Below are positions 46,920-57,707 of a stretch of 64,000 nt of DNA, in pieces. The first letter of the stretch is position 1; each line of letters starts with the position of its first letter. This DNA comes from Platerodrilus igneus. Lineage: Eukaryota > Arthropoda > Insecta > Coleoptera > Lycidae. The notes below the pieces were generated by a model that saw only the letters and a list, made by a program, of their open reading frames with translations, was not told the DNA's origin and made no database searches. The stretch covers positions 372,001 through 436,000 of the forward strand of contig JARFIW010001364.1 of assembly GCA_036346225.1 (NCBI GenBank), read 5' to 3'. Both the position numbers and the translations under genes were made by a program.

Positions 46920-47765
46920 CACAAAATGAGTTCTAATATGCTGATTTACATTTTATCGTCATCAGGCGTTCAGTCCTGTAACTGGTTAGACGCGTACCCT
47001 CATTGTTTCCTTTTCTGTGCTAACCTACGCATTGCCCAGAAATTTACAGTCTGCATCTTTCACTATCTATGTGCGATACTCCGATATAGGTTTACTTCTA
47101 CCTTTTTTTTTCTTATTTCCGCTTGCAGTATATATTGCACTATTTCCCAAAAATACCTAAGAACGTACACTGCCCTACCATTTCTCCTAATTTTTTTTTT
47201 GTTTTCCACAGATATCTTTATTCCCCAACTATTTCTATGATCTCTTTGTTATTAACTTTGTCTGTCCATGTTATCATCCTCATACATTTAAAGCACAACA
47301 TTCTAAAAGGTTTCTACAGTTTGTTGTCTTCGAACATAGCCGCTGCTATTTCTTGTTAGATTCACTTCAGTACCCCTTCTAATATTTATAAATATATACC
47401 CTATTACCATGATATTCAGTAGTATGTGAAGGGGGTTAAGCAGCCAGCGACTACCAAAATCCCTCAACACTTGAACATTTGCCGAATTAATAGTTTTCCA
47501 ATATATACTTCCGCACAATCAACATTAGTTGAAAATATTTAAAAACTAACACCTGTAGTTGTGTATAATAATCATCAGATTTAAGTGCAACTAAGCTAGC
47601 CTATACCGCTCCTTGAAATTCCCACAGTCTAGACACAGCTCGGCTCCCCATCTGTTGTTTTCCAGTTATATTCCCTATTTCGCCAGGATTTGGTGGTATA
47701 TGAGAAGGGGGTTAAGCAGTTTGTGGCTACCAAGAAATTGCATCTATTCTCTTTAAACATATTAA
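46920..47765 (-). mobile_element. Chimeric head-plus-RTE-3'-end retroposon, copy B
   Basis: Read on the minus strand: a partial first head, a short RTE 3' piece (GTGGGAATTTCAAGG), a complete second head (starting TTGCACTTAAATCTGATGAT and including CTTCACATACTACTGAATATC), then about 430 bases of RTE 3' ORF sequence ending near 46,920 in CCTGATGACGATAAAATG. The dimeric order is the same as at 56,430-57,190. All reading frames are broken. Confidence 0.64.
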
Positions 47766-47769
47766 ATAA

Positions 47770-48530
47770 ATTCCAATATCAATATATATCATTTAAAAAC
47801 GTGGCATAACGCATTCATCTTTGTTAAAATACCATTTTTATAAGTTTTTAAAAAAAGTAACTTTATTTTTAAAAAGCACATTTTGGAAAAATTCTAGGAT
47901 AAATTATATTTATGTTAACTTGTATGAATCATAAGCAAAGAACAGCTAATTATTCGGAGAAAGCCATCACACAGAAAAGTCTATAAAGCAGATGAGGTAG
48001 AAAGTTTTAGTGGTTTTATATTACAGAAGTTCGTAGCAGAAAAATAACAACAATTGATTTCGTTTATTAACAAAGAATGCGAAAAAGTTTACGACTGCTA
48101 CAAATTTTTAAACTGAGAGTTCATTAAAGAATTAAGAACGCAAAATTGTCGGTATTGCTACATAATGTGACGACTAAAACTTTGAAAACATAATAGAACT
48201 TCAAAGAGCAGGACGTACTGAGATTATTTTGCTATATAAAAACGGATATGAATTAGAACGAAGTCGTTCGTTCCTTCGGCATTCAACATGTAACACTGAA
48301 GTTTAAACATGAGTTATGAGATTCTAATCATTTATAGATAATTGCTTTACATTCCGAATGGACTTGCACCTTGAAGAAATTCTAGATTACTAGAACGGTG
48401 GATTGGCTTGCGCGTTCTAGTGATCTAAAAGAACCAAATTAAAGGTACAACTAAAGTAGTAAAGTCTTTAGTAAGGAACCATACGCTGAAAAGTCTCCGA
48501 AAAACGGCAGCAGATTTTTGGTATATAGAG
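47770..48530. other. No recognised feature
   Basis: AT-rich stretch leading to the RTE-like copy. No ORF with a recognisable domain. Confidence 0.42.
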
Positions 48531-49676
48531 TGGTAGAGACCATAGGAATCGGTATGGCATTCTAAGACACACTGCTATGTGGAAAGCAACAGGAAACCAC
48601 CACATTACCTCCCAAGTATACAGCGTGCTTAAATAGTTATTAAAGACGATGGCATCCTCTGGGGTAACAATTTCCGAAGTTGAAATAATCTCCCATTCGG
48701 ATCCACGAGATGGGACTACTTCGAAGATGTGATCGGAAAGTATTAAAAAAAGTCGTTAACATTCTGCGAGTCGAAGCGTGGAATGTCAGAAGTATGAAGC
48801 AAGTAGGTAAGCCAGAGAACTTAAAAATTCAAACGGATAGGTTAGCATTATACATAGTAGGGATCAGCAAAGTTCAGTGGTCAGAAGCGGGAGATTTTTG
48901 GAGCGAAGATTTTAGAATAATTATGGATAGGATAGTTATGTGAAAAAAGATAGGACAACGTGTAGAAAACTACTTACAAAAGAACAAAAGAGTACTCATG
49001 GTTAGATTACAATCTAAACCAGTAAATACTGTACTAATACATGCCCACCAGCTACAGTGAGGAAGAGGTAGAGATATCAAAGAGATACTAAGATGCGTAA
49101 AGGGACATGAAAATTAAATTATTGCGGGGGGATTTTAATGCAGTGGTAAGTGAGAGTAGAGCACAAGCGGTAGTAGGTTTATTTGGTTTAAACGCGTTAA
49201 ATGACAGGCGAAGTAGGGTGGTAGAATTTAGCGACAATAACAATTTAACCATTACAAACACATTATTTCAACATCATGCTAGAAGACAATACACGTGGAA
49301 GGTGCCAGGGGATATAGGAAGATATCGTATAGATTAAATTCTTGTTAGACGACAGTTTAGGAATCAAGTAAAAGACTGTAGATTCTACCCAGAATCATAT
49401 ATAGACACTGACCACAACATCGTAATTGTGAAGGCGGCTCTTAAATTTAATAACTTGAAAAAAAAGAAGCAAAAGAAGACACTTTGATTTTGAAGAACTA
49501 AAAGATAAAAATATTCACGAAAAATTTGAAAGAAGTTAAAATGAATTGCTGAAAGATATCAGGAAATCTTCTGATATTAAGGAAGTAGAAACAGAATGGA
49601 ATAAGATTAAATTGAGCTTAGACATGGCGGCCAGAGATATTCTGGGGTATACACAAAAATAAAATAAGAAACCATG
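48530..49676 (+). pseudogene. RTE-like LINE, 5' part with endonuclease
   Basis: After a 5' UTR-like stretch the frame reads VLRVEAWNVRSMKQVGKPEN and ALYIVGISKVQWSEAGDF, the N-terminal endonuclease blocks (WNVRS and a decayed E in ISKVQW). A second ORF (49107-49337) holds RGDFNAVVSES, NLTITNTLFQHHARRQYT and IGRYRID. A decayed DTDHNIVIV near 49,410 stands for the SDH block. Stops separate the blocks. At 49,676 the copy is interrupted by a Gypsy LTR; the reading continues at 54,916. The same family lies at 1-788 on the minus strand. Confidence 0.78.
49673..49676. repeat. Target-site duplication CATG, left
   Basis: CATG before the 5' LTR is repeated at 54912-54915 after the 3' LTR. Four bases is the normal duplication length for Gypsy integrases. 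Confidence 0.88.
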
Positions 49677-50041
49677 TGTGATGGTGTAATAGCCGAATAT
49701 CCTAATAATTTATAGTTATTATATTGAATTAAGTTTTATGACTTTAAAAGGTGAGTGACTTATTATAGGAAGTGCAAAGTGCGGAATTGTACAGTAAGAC
49801 AATCAATAGGAAGTACATGTGCAACGAACTCTAGGCTAGGTGTAATTGGAATTATTAAGTAAGCATAATTGCATAATTATTGTTAGCAGTTAAGAACTAA
49901 TATAGAATAAGGATTATTAAAAATCTAACCCTAAGATGTAACGGTTGTACTGCACCTTAAAGTGTTAATTAAATTAAATGTGAAATGGTCTTCGACTTTG
50001 TTTCTAATCACCTCTACTAAAGACCCCAAGAGAACACTACA
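49677..50041 (+). repeat. 5' LTR of the Gypsy element
   Basis: Starts TGTGATGGTG and ends ACTACA, giving TG...CA termini. About nine differences from 54547-54911. Confidence 0.92.
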
Positions 50042-50054
50042 TGGCGATCCTGCC
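50042..50054 (+). promoter_or_regulatory. Gypsy primer-binding site
   Basis: TGGCGATCCTGCC lies directly after the 5' LTR. It would pair with a tRNA ending GGCAGGATCGCCA, which fits an arginine tRNA as used by several insect Gypsy elements; that identity is inferred. It is followed by a run of CTGC/TTCTGC-like imperfect repeats to about 50,115. Confidence 0.68.
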
Positions 50055-50152
50055 AGTTCTGCTAATTCTGTCAGTCCTGCTAATTCTGCGAGTCCTGCCG
50101 GTACTACCAGTTCTACAGATTAAATTATAATAATATATTACCGAAATTTGAA

Positions 50153-50365
50153 ATGGGCACCAGCAATTCCAAAGAAGAAGTAGTTATTGCACAAACTGGA
50201 ATTAATAATGGTTCGATAAATGGATATTCAAATTCTGAGGTAATAGGCATTACGTCAGGTACAATTTTAGCGTTGTTGGTTATTTTCTTACTGTATAAAA
50301 TGTTCGAAAAAATGTTGGACAAGAAGATTAGAAGAGAGGTCAGTAGAAGCCAGCAGATTGTATAG
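50153..50365 (+). CDS. Small predicted myristoylated membrane protein upstream of gag
   Basis: An intact ORF of 70 residues between the primer site and gag, with a favourable start context (G at −3 and +4). The N-terminus MGTSNSKEEVV fits the N-myristoylation pattern (glycine 2, serine 6). Residues 30-48 (VIGITSGTILALLVIFLLY) form one clear hydrophobic segment, followed by a basic tail rich in K and R (KMFEKMLDKKIRREVSRS). It is in a different frame from gag and ends about 50 bases before it. The rest of the element is damaged but this ORF is not. I do not recognise the family with certainty; a particle-targeting or membrane-anchoring role is only a guess. It could also be a chance ORF, but two consistent membrane signals argue against that. 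Confidence 0.6.
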   Translation: MGTSNSKEEVVIAQTGINNGSINGYSNSEVIGITSGTILALLVIFLLYKMFEKMLDKKIRREVSRSQQIV

Positions 50366-50415
50366 TAAGGATTATTTTATTTTAAGCTATAAAAATTAAG
50401 TACGAGTTAAAATTA

Positions 50416-51515
50416 ATGACGGAACACTTTAAGCAAATTTTAGAGGAATTTAAGATTTTTATTAAAAATTTAAATAAAGATGGTCAAGAAAGACGAAACG
50501 ATTTAGATGTTACTAATAGGAAATTTGATTATTTGAATAGGTTATGCGAGGAGTATAGGTTCGAGAAAGATACGATTAAAGTCGCAAAATTTGATAGTTC
50601 TGAAATTATAGATAAAGTTAAGCAGCACATAGCCATAATAGATAAGTGTATAGGAGATATTACTGAAGTTTTAAAAAGTAGGAAGTTAAGTATTTTAAGT
50701 AGGAAAAATCAAGACAGCATGGGTGAAAAATTTGAATTAAAAGTAGCAGCCTCCATGATTCCAGCCATGGACGGTTCAGAAAATACCACCAAGCAAATGG
50801 TCGACGCAATTGAACTATATGATAGCTTGTTAGATGATGAATGTAAGAGATTGTTAGTAAATTTTGTCATAAAAATTAAGTTAAGTCAAAATGCTAAAAT
50901 GCGATTAGACAGTAAGTATGAGAATGTAGCAGCGCTTGTGAACGATACCAAACATCATCTTTTAACTAAAAAATCAGCATCAGGATTGTCTGCCGAATTA
51001 ATGGTCAATTTAACAATAGCTCAAGCAGAGGGTAACGAACAATCATGAAAAATTTTGACAGCCGCTAACGAAAAAATTACATTAAACGCATTTACAAACG
51101 GAATAAGGGACGAAAATTTAAAAACAATTATAAAAGCACGAAATTACGATAAATTAAAAGACGCCATAATAGCCGCGAAAGAAGAGGAAATTGCAAATAA
51201 ACCTCAGCAAATGTATTACGCAACCGGAAAAGGTCGTCAATTTACTAGACGCGTAAATATCATAACCATAATACAAATGGAAGTCAACGTACCTCACACA
51301 CCAGGTATCAAGGTCAAGGAAATAATTCATGCACGTTCATGAACACTAGAGTACGAGAAAATGCATATGTAAGTAAAACTGTAAGAGGTAATCAGTTTTA
51401 TAATAGGGGAAACCATCGCAATTTTTACATCAACTCGTCAGAGAGAAACTCCACAGATAATACACCAGACCAAACTAGGGAACCGAAAACATTTTTTCGA
51501 GACCCCCCGGAATAA
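50416..51515 (+). pseudogene. gag: Gypsy gag with stop and frame change
   Basis: The main ORF (50416-51048) starts MTEHFKQILEEFKIFIKNLN and has predicted helical, charged sequence. A capsid-type section includes AASMIPAMDGSENTTKQMVD, the P..DG motif of Gypsy capsid N-termini, and DDECKRLLVNFVIKIKLSQN. A TGA at 51046-51048 interrupts it; the same frame continues (51055-51342) with LNAFTNGIRDENLKTIIKAR and DAIIAAKEEE, typical of the capsid C-terminal domain. Near 51,255 the likely coding frame shifts, giving an N/R/H-rich nucleocapsid-like tail without a CCHC knuckle, ending near 51,515. In intact elements this protein forms the particle. Confidence 0.72.
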
Positions 51516-51539
51516 TTTAGGAAACGTTCACAACATTTT

Positions 51540-51900
51540 AAATATTAATAGTATAAATTTCATAGAAGTAGGATACAAAAACAATGCAATTAAATTACTT
51601 TTAGATACAGGAGCATCAGTAAGTGTTATTTTCATTTCTAGTTTAACAACTAAGGTAAATATTGATACAGATAAGCAAATTTTTATTCAAGGAGTATCGG
51701 GTAAAACAAAAGCAATTGGAACAGTAAATCTACCAATTAAAATAGGGAATATCTCAATTAATCATACTTTTGTTGTAATAAACGATTTCGAATCAGACGT
51801 AAATGGAGTAATAGGATCAGATTTTTTTAATAAGTTCAAATCAAATATCGATTATAAAAATTATAAATTTACTTTCGTTAGTAATAATGTATCAACGTAA
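51540..51900 (+). pseudogene. pol: Gypsy protease
   Basis: The frame reads AIKLLLDTGASVSVIFISSL (DTGA catalytic motif, about 51,600) and VNGVIGSDFFNKF (the IGxDF flap motif, about 51,806), the two hallmarks of a retropepsin. A TAA at 51898-51900 ends the open stretch, but the same frame continues after it. Length fits one retroviral protease domain. It lies directly after gag and before the RT linker. Confidence 0.82.
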
Positions 51901-53202
51901 ATTCCATTATTAGCAAACGAAGATTTATATACAATAATCCCACCACGATGCGAGGTTATCAAATATTTCACAGTAACTTACAAGGACGAATGCGTAGTAA
52001 AATCACAAGAACTATGCGAAGGTGTATTTCTAGCAAACGTAGTTGTAAAGCCAGTTAAAAATTTTATTTCAGTAAAGTTATTGAATACAAACGACACCAA
52101 AATTAAGTTACCAAATTTTAAACCTACCATCGAACGTCTTTCAGATTACAAGATAGTTAAATTTGAAGAGTCAAAATTCTCAGTTGAACGTATTGATAAA
52201 TCATTAAAAGACATTAACGTCGAAGGTTTGAATAGCGAAGAACAACCCATCATTCATAAGATATGTGCTAAGTTTGCAGACGTATTTTATGTCGACAATG
52301 ACCTACTGACCGTTTCAAACATAAGTGAGCAGCATATTCAGTTACAAACAGATGCTAGAGCAACGTACGTTAAACCATAGAGGTTACCATATTCACAGAA
52401 AAATGATATAGGAAAGCAAGTAGATAAAAAGTTACATGACGGGATAATAGAACCCGCACAAAGTGCTTGGTCTTCACCACTACTAATAGTACCAAAAAAA
52501 CCGGATAGTTTAGGAAACAAAAAATGGCGTGTAGTTATTGATTATAGACAATTAAACACTAAATTGCAAGATGACAAATTTCCGCTACCAAGTATCGAAT
52601 CAATTTTAGATTCGTTAGGAGGTGCGATATATTTTTCACGTATAGATTTATATCAAAGTTATTATCAGATAGGATTACAGGAACAGTCCAGACCGTGTAC
52701 GGCATTTAGTACAGATAAAAGGCAATTTCAAATGACTAGGTTACCGATGGGGTTAAAAGTAAGCCCGAGTATTTTTGCACGAGCGATGACAGTAGCCTTA
52801 TCAGGATTAAATTACGAGAATTGTTTTACATATTTGGATGATTTAATTGTATTCGGAGATAGTTTAGAAAAGCACAATACAAATTTAGTAAAAGTACTCA
52901 ATAGGTTAAGAAAAGTCAATTTAAAATTAAATCCAAAAAAGTGTGAATTTTTAAAGAAGGAAATTTTATATTTAGGGCACGTTATAACGGCACAAGGGGT
53001 ACAACCAGATCCAGAAAAAATTGCAGTCATGCAAAATTATCCAACACCACTAAACGCTAACGACGTTACAAGGTTTGTAGTATTTTCCAATTACTATAGA
53101 AAATTTATTCGAAGGAGGAGTTTAACAGAATCATTAAATCCAATAAAGGAAATAATTTTGTTTACATGCATGTATCAATTTATGATAGGAGTAAAAATTT
53201 AA
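51901..53202 (+). pseudogene. pol: Gypsy reverse transcriptase, RNase H missing
   Basis: After a linker (52081-52380; stop TAG at 52378-52380) the RT core includes LIVPKKPDSLGNKKWRVVID (fingers), YFSRIDLYQSYYQIGLQEQS (motif A), MTRLPMGLKVSPSIFARAM (motif B), CFTYLDDLIVFGDS (YLDD box) and LYLGHVITAQGVQPDPEK. It then reaches FSNYYRKFIR and breaks off: the expected RNase H domain is absent and the sequence jumps to a pre-integrase linker (53166-53390). The deletion point is about 53,130-53,160. The RT motifs themselves look intact. Confidence 0.88.
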
Positions 53203-53386
53203 TTTATTTGAAGCAAGGTTCTCGATCAGCGTCAGCCTTCGAAGCGTCGTTGAGAGACCTGCAATTTCTTCGTAGAGAATTTACAATTCCGGAATTTATT
53301 ATTATAAAAAACGAAGAATCGAAGTCATTTTTAAATAACTGTAAAGCCGGCCGCAATTTACTAAAAAAAATAACATACGAATTAGT

Positions 53387-54452
53387 GTGATTATGGAAGT
53401 CACTAATATTCAAAACTCCGAAACGCAAAGATTAATCATTAATGATTTTCATTTATTGCCTACGGGAGGTCACGCGGGCATCAATAGAACATACAATAAC
53501 ATAAAGGGATACTATTTTTGGTCAAGTATGCGAAAGGATGTAGAAACATTTATTAGAAAATTTGACGAATGTCAAAGACATAAACATTCAAATATTAGCA
53601 AACAGCCGATGATAATTACAACCACAGCTTCCGAAGCTTTCGAAAAAGTTTTTTTTAGACTTAGTTGGACCATTGCAACCAGATGCAAATGGAAACAGGT
53701 ACATTTTGACACTACAGTGTGATTTAAGTAAATTTGTAGAAGCATATCCATTACCAAATAAAGAGACTGAAAGTGTAACTAGAGCGTTTGTCGAGAATTT
53801 TATTTTACGCTACGGCATCCCACGCGAAATTTTAACGGATAAAGGTTCCGAGTTCATGCCAGAGATTCTTAAGAAAACTTGCAATTTATTAAATATAAAA
53901 CAGTTAAATTCTACAGCTTATCACCATGAAACTATCGGTGCGCTCGAAAACTCACATAAAAATTTAGCAGCATATTTAAGGATGCAATGTCCGCAGTATT
54001 CAAATAATTGGAGCAGTTGGATACCTTATTGGTGTTTTGCATACAATAATTCAGTGCATACAGAAACTAAATATACCCCGCACGAATTAGCGTTTGGGAA
54101 AATTAATCAAATACCGTCAAACGTGGTAAACTCAGTAGACCCCCTATATAATTTTGATAATCATCCAGCAGAACTTAAGTATAGATTGCAAGTCGCTGGA
54201 AATAAAGCGAGATATAATTTATTACAATCCAAAAGTAAACGAAAGCATAAGTTTGATATCAAAACTAAGCATGTCAATTATAAATTAGGAGATAAGTTGT
54301 TGGTTAAGAATACATCTCTTAATAAAAGAGATCCAATATTTGTAGGCCCATATGAAGTAGTTTTAGATAAGAATCCTAATGTTATAGTTAAGATAGATAA
54401 TAAGTTAGTAGAAATCCATAAGAATAGGACAAAATTGTATAACGTATTGTAA
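53387..54452 (+). pseudogene. pol: Gypsy integrase, frame-broken
   Basis: The N-terminal zinc-finger region reads FHLLPTGGHAGINRTYNN then FDECQRHKHS; the first cysteine of the CxxC pair is phenylalanine, so the HHCC finger is damaged. A frame change near 53,660 leads to the core: LTLQCDLSKFVEAYPL (first aspartate), ILTDKGSEFM (second) and ETIGALENSHKNL (glutamate), so the DDE triad is retained. The C-terminus has LGDKLLVKNTSLNKRDPIF and VGPYEVVL, the GPF/Y-type module, and ends at 54452 about 95 bases before the 3' LTR. There is no room for an env gene. Confidence 0.87.
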
Positions 54453-54546
54453 CACAATTGCAAGGAGCAGTATGAGACATGTACTACTAATTTAGAAAAT
54501 TTTTTATTTGAAAAACAAAAAATTTTTTTAGTGCACCCCGTGGAGG

Positions 54547-54911
54547 TGTGATGGTGTAATAGCGAATATCCTAATAATTTATAGTTATTATATTGAATTA
54601 GGTTTTATGCCTTTAAAAGGTGAGTGACTTATTATAGGAAGTGCAAAGTGCGGAATTGTACAGTAAGACAATCAATAGGAAGTACATGTGCAACGAACTC
54701 TAGGCTAGGTGTAATTGGAATTATTAAGTAAGCATAATACCATAATTATTGTTAGCAGTTAAGAACTAATATAGAATAAGGATTATTAAAAAATCTAACC
54801 CTAAGCTGTAACGGTTGTACTGCACCTTAAAGTGTTAATTAAATTAAATGTGAAATGGTCTTCAACTTTGTTTCTAATCACCTCTACTAAAGACCCCAAG
54901 AGAATACTACA
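54547..54911 (+). repeat. 3' LTR of the Gypsy element
   Basis: Starts TGTGATGGTG after a short purine tract (GTGGAGG, 54540-54546) and ends ACTACA, followed by CATG (54912-54915). Confidence 0.92.
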
Positions 54912-56530
54912 CATGGACAACAAAACATATACTGAATCTAATAGAAGAAAGACGAAAATACAAAAATAAATCAGACGATGCAGGGAAACAGAGATACAAA
55001 GCCATAAAACGGGAAATTATTCGCAAATGTAGGAAAGCTAAAAACAAAGGATTGATGAAAAGGGCAAAATGGTACAAACTAAGGTGAAGATAGAAAAGGC
55101 AGACGAAGCATACAAACTAATTAGAATGAATTTTAGGTATATAATACCACATAGCAAAAATATAAGGGGCGCGAGAAGAAACGTCATTATAGAAAATGTA
55201 GAGAAAGTACATATATGGCAAGAATATATAGGCAATGTATATGCAGCAGAGGAACTAACAGCATTAGAACAGGAATCAGACATTGAAAATGATGACTTGG
55301 GATATCCTATACTTAGAGTTGGGTTTGAATTAGCAAGAAAGGGTCAGAAAGATGGTAAGGCGCCGGGTACAGATAAGGTGCAAAGAGAAACTCTAAAAGC
55401 CACATAACAAGCAGTAAAAAAACGTCCCTTCCAACTTGTAAGCTATATGTATGAAACAGGCAAGATAGCCAAAGATTTCAAACGTAACATCATAGTAACT
55501 ATACCACAAAAGAGAGGCGCGGATAGTTGTGAAAATTTTCGAAGTATAAGTTTAACGGTATGTGTGAAAAATATTAACTAGATTTGTACAAAGACGAATG
55601 GAAAAATGAGATAAAAAATACTAGGAGAAGATCAAGTTGTACTTAAGCGAAAAAGGGGAACACGGGAAGCTATTTTAGCTCTGTGGGTGATAATGGAGAA
55701 AACAATAGAAAAGGGTAAAAGCGGGTATATATAGAGAAAAAGCATTCGTCAATGTAAAATGGAAAAGAATGTTCGAAATACTTAAAAAGATTGAAATGAA
55801 TTTTAGGGGTAGGTGGAAGGTACATAGCTTATACAAAGAGCAAACAGCGGAATAGAATTAGAGCAGGAACGTAGGGAAGTAAATATTAGAAAAGAGGTGA
55901 GACAGGGATGTGCTTTATCCCCATTAATTTTTAACTTGTACATTGAAAAGACAATATAAAGTAAGCCAAATAAAGCAAGATGGGAAGAGCACAAAAGATA
56001 TATAACAAAGATCAGCACAAAGTCGTGCTACCTTTAACAAGAAAAAGCAACTACTGTGTTAAAAGACAACAAACATAGATATAACGAAAGGATTGCTTAA
56101 AACATATGTGTAGAGCACAGCACTGTGCGGCTGTGAAGCCTGGACAGTAGGAGAAGCGGATAAGAAAAAGGTAGAAGCCTTTGAAATGTGGTGCTACAGA
56201 CGTATCATAAAGATATCATGGAGAAACAAAATTAAGAACAAAAGGATACTAGAAATGGTAGGCGAAGAAAAAAATATGTAGAAAACAGCAAAAAATAGGA
56301 GAGATAGAATGATTGACCACATACTAAAGCATGATGGAATAGTGCGAAATATATTAGAAGAGAAATAGGAAAAAGGAAAAGTAGAGGTAGACCTAGGTAA
56401 GACTATTGCACACGAATAGTGAAAGGTGTAGGATGTGGGCATTTCAAGAAAATGTGTAGGCTAGCTCAGAATAGAAATCAATAGAGGTACGCCCCCAACA
56501 AGTCCTGAAATGGAAAAGTAATAATGAAAA
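54912..56530 (+). pseudogene. RTE-like LINE, 3' part with RT remnants
   Basis: Continues the copy interrupted at 49,676. Recognisable blocks: AYKLIRMNFRYIIPHSKNIR and KVHIWQEYIGNVYAA (the region before the RT core), GQKDGKAPGTDKVQRETL (motif GKAPGxD), FQLVSYMYETGKIAKDFKR, RGADSCENFRSISLT, then a decayed core and near the end LKTYV, STALCGCEAWTVGEADKKK, RRIIKISWRNKI and MIDHILKHDGIVRNIL. These match the RTE C-terminal region. Many stops break it, and the YxDD box cannot be read. It ends near 56,520 in AGTAATAATGAAAAAAATAA. Confidence 0.76.
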
Positions 56531-57190
56531 AAATAACTGTACTTAAACATGATGATTATCATAAACAGCTACAAGTATTTGTTGTGCAATATTCTCAACT
56601 AATGTCAATTGTGCAAAGGGATTTACTGGAAAATTATTAATTCGGCAATAGCATAAGTGTCGGGGGATGCTTCGCAGCCACAGCTGCTTAACTCCTTTCA
56701 CATACCACCAATCTCGGTGAAATAGGGCATACAATTAGAAAACAATAAAAGGGGAACCGAGCTGTATATATTCTATTGTGGGAATTTCAGGGATCTGTGT
56801 AGGCAAGCTCAGAACATAAACAAGTAAAAGTAGGCATCCAAACAGTCAAGACGAAATGCCTAATGACGAAAACATAAGTGCACTTAAATCTGATGGTTAC
56901 TATAAACAATTACAGGTGTTGGTTGTGAAATATTTTCAACTAATGTTGATTGTGCGAAGGGATATATTGGTAAAACTATTAATTCGACAAATGATCAAGT
57001 GCTACGGAAACTTAGCAGCCGCAGGCTGTTTACCCTCTTCACATACCAATGAATATCGAGAAAATATGGTATATAATTATAAAGCAATAGAATTGAACCG
57101 AACTGAATCTAACAAGAAAGAACAGCGGCTATGTTCAAATACAACAAACATAGAAACAAGAAGAAAATTGTTGAAAGCATACGAGTAGTA
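56531..57190 (+). mobile_element. Chimeric head-plus-RTE-3'-end retroposon, copy C (dimeric)
   Basis: Two heads in tandem. Head 1 (from about 56,535, ACTGTACTTAAACATGATGA) ends at a short RTE 3' piece (GTGGGAATTTCAGGGATCTG, 56780). Head 2 (from about 56,878, TGCACTTAAATCTGATGGTT) ends at ACCGAACTGAATCTAACAAG and enters the RTE ORF piece, which stops after 45 bases at about 57,185. The same order of head, short tail, head, ORF piece is seen at 46,920-47,765 on the minus strand. Confidence 0.66.
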
Positions 57191-57199
57191 ATCCTATGC

Positions 57200-57560
57200 G
57201 ATACGGACCCAAAGTAGGTCAGTAGGCCAACTGGTCCCAAAGCCAATGTGACTATGCACCCTATGTAGGTCAGTAGGTCAATTGTTCCCAAAGTCAATGT
57301 GACTATGGATCCAATGTTGGTCGATCGACTAAAAACAAGGTGACTATGCGCCCAAAGTATGTCATTTAACTAAGAGTGTAATACTTTGGTCCCAAAGTCA
57401 ATGCGATTAAGGACCCAATGTAGGCCAATGACTAAAAGCAACATGACTCAAGACCCAAAGTATGTGATCCAACTGAGAGTGTGATACTTTGGTCCCAAAG
57501 TCTACGCGACTATGAACCCAATGTAGGTCAGTAGTCGTTAACTTAGAGCCAAAGTAGGTC
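57200..57560. repeat. Minisatellite built on CCCAAAGT / GTAGGTCAGTAG
   Basis: Begins with two units of about 51 bp (GTAGGTCAGTAGGCCAACTG ... GTGACTATGCACC), then continues as about 103-bp units alternating GTAGG/GTTGG-type and GTATGTCATTTAAC-type halves. No coding potential. Confidence 0.8.
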
Positions 57561-57707
57561 AGTCGACCTGAAACCGCATGCTGACGTCCACAGGAAAATA
57601 AATAAACGTAGTCAGTAAAAAATTTAATGATGTCTGCAGAAAAACGTTTAAACCCAGTCAGCACGAATGGAACTCTCAACCCTGAAAGCAATTATAATTG
57701 ATCAACG
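57561..57707. repeat. 49-bp minisatellite, short array
   Basis: About two units (ATGCTGACGTCCACAGGAAA ... AAACCCAGTCAGCACGAATG) ending in CTCAACCCTGAAAGCAATTA and GATCAACGCA. The last 100 bases match 59328-59430 with few differences. Confidence 0.82.

Larger units (their letters stand above)
49677..54911 (+). mobile_element. Gypsy LTR retrotransposon inserted in the RTE copy
   Basis: A 5.2 kb element with two 365-bp LTRs, a primer-binding site, a small upstream ORF, gag, protease, RT and integrase, but no env. The LTRs differ at about nine positions by my count, so the insertion is older than the errantivirus at 26,146. The RNase H region is missing, which points to an internal deletion of the order of 0.5-1 kb relative to normal Gypsy pol. 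Frame breaks and in-frame stops make it non-autonomous. Removing the element and one CATG rejoins the RTE sequence. Confidence 0.93.
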
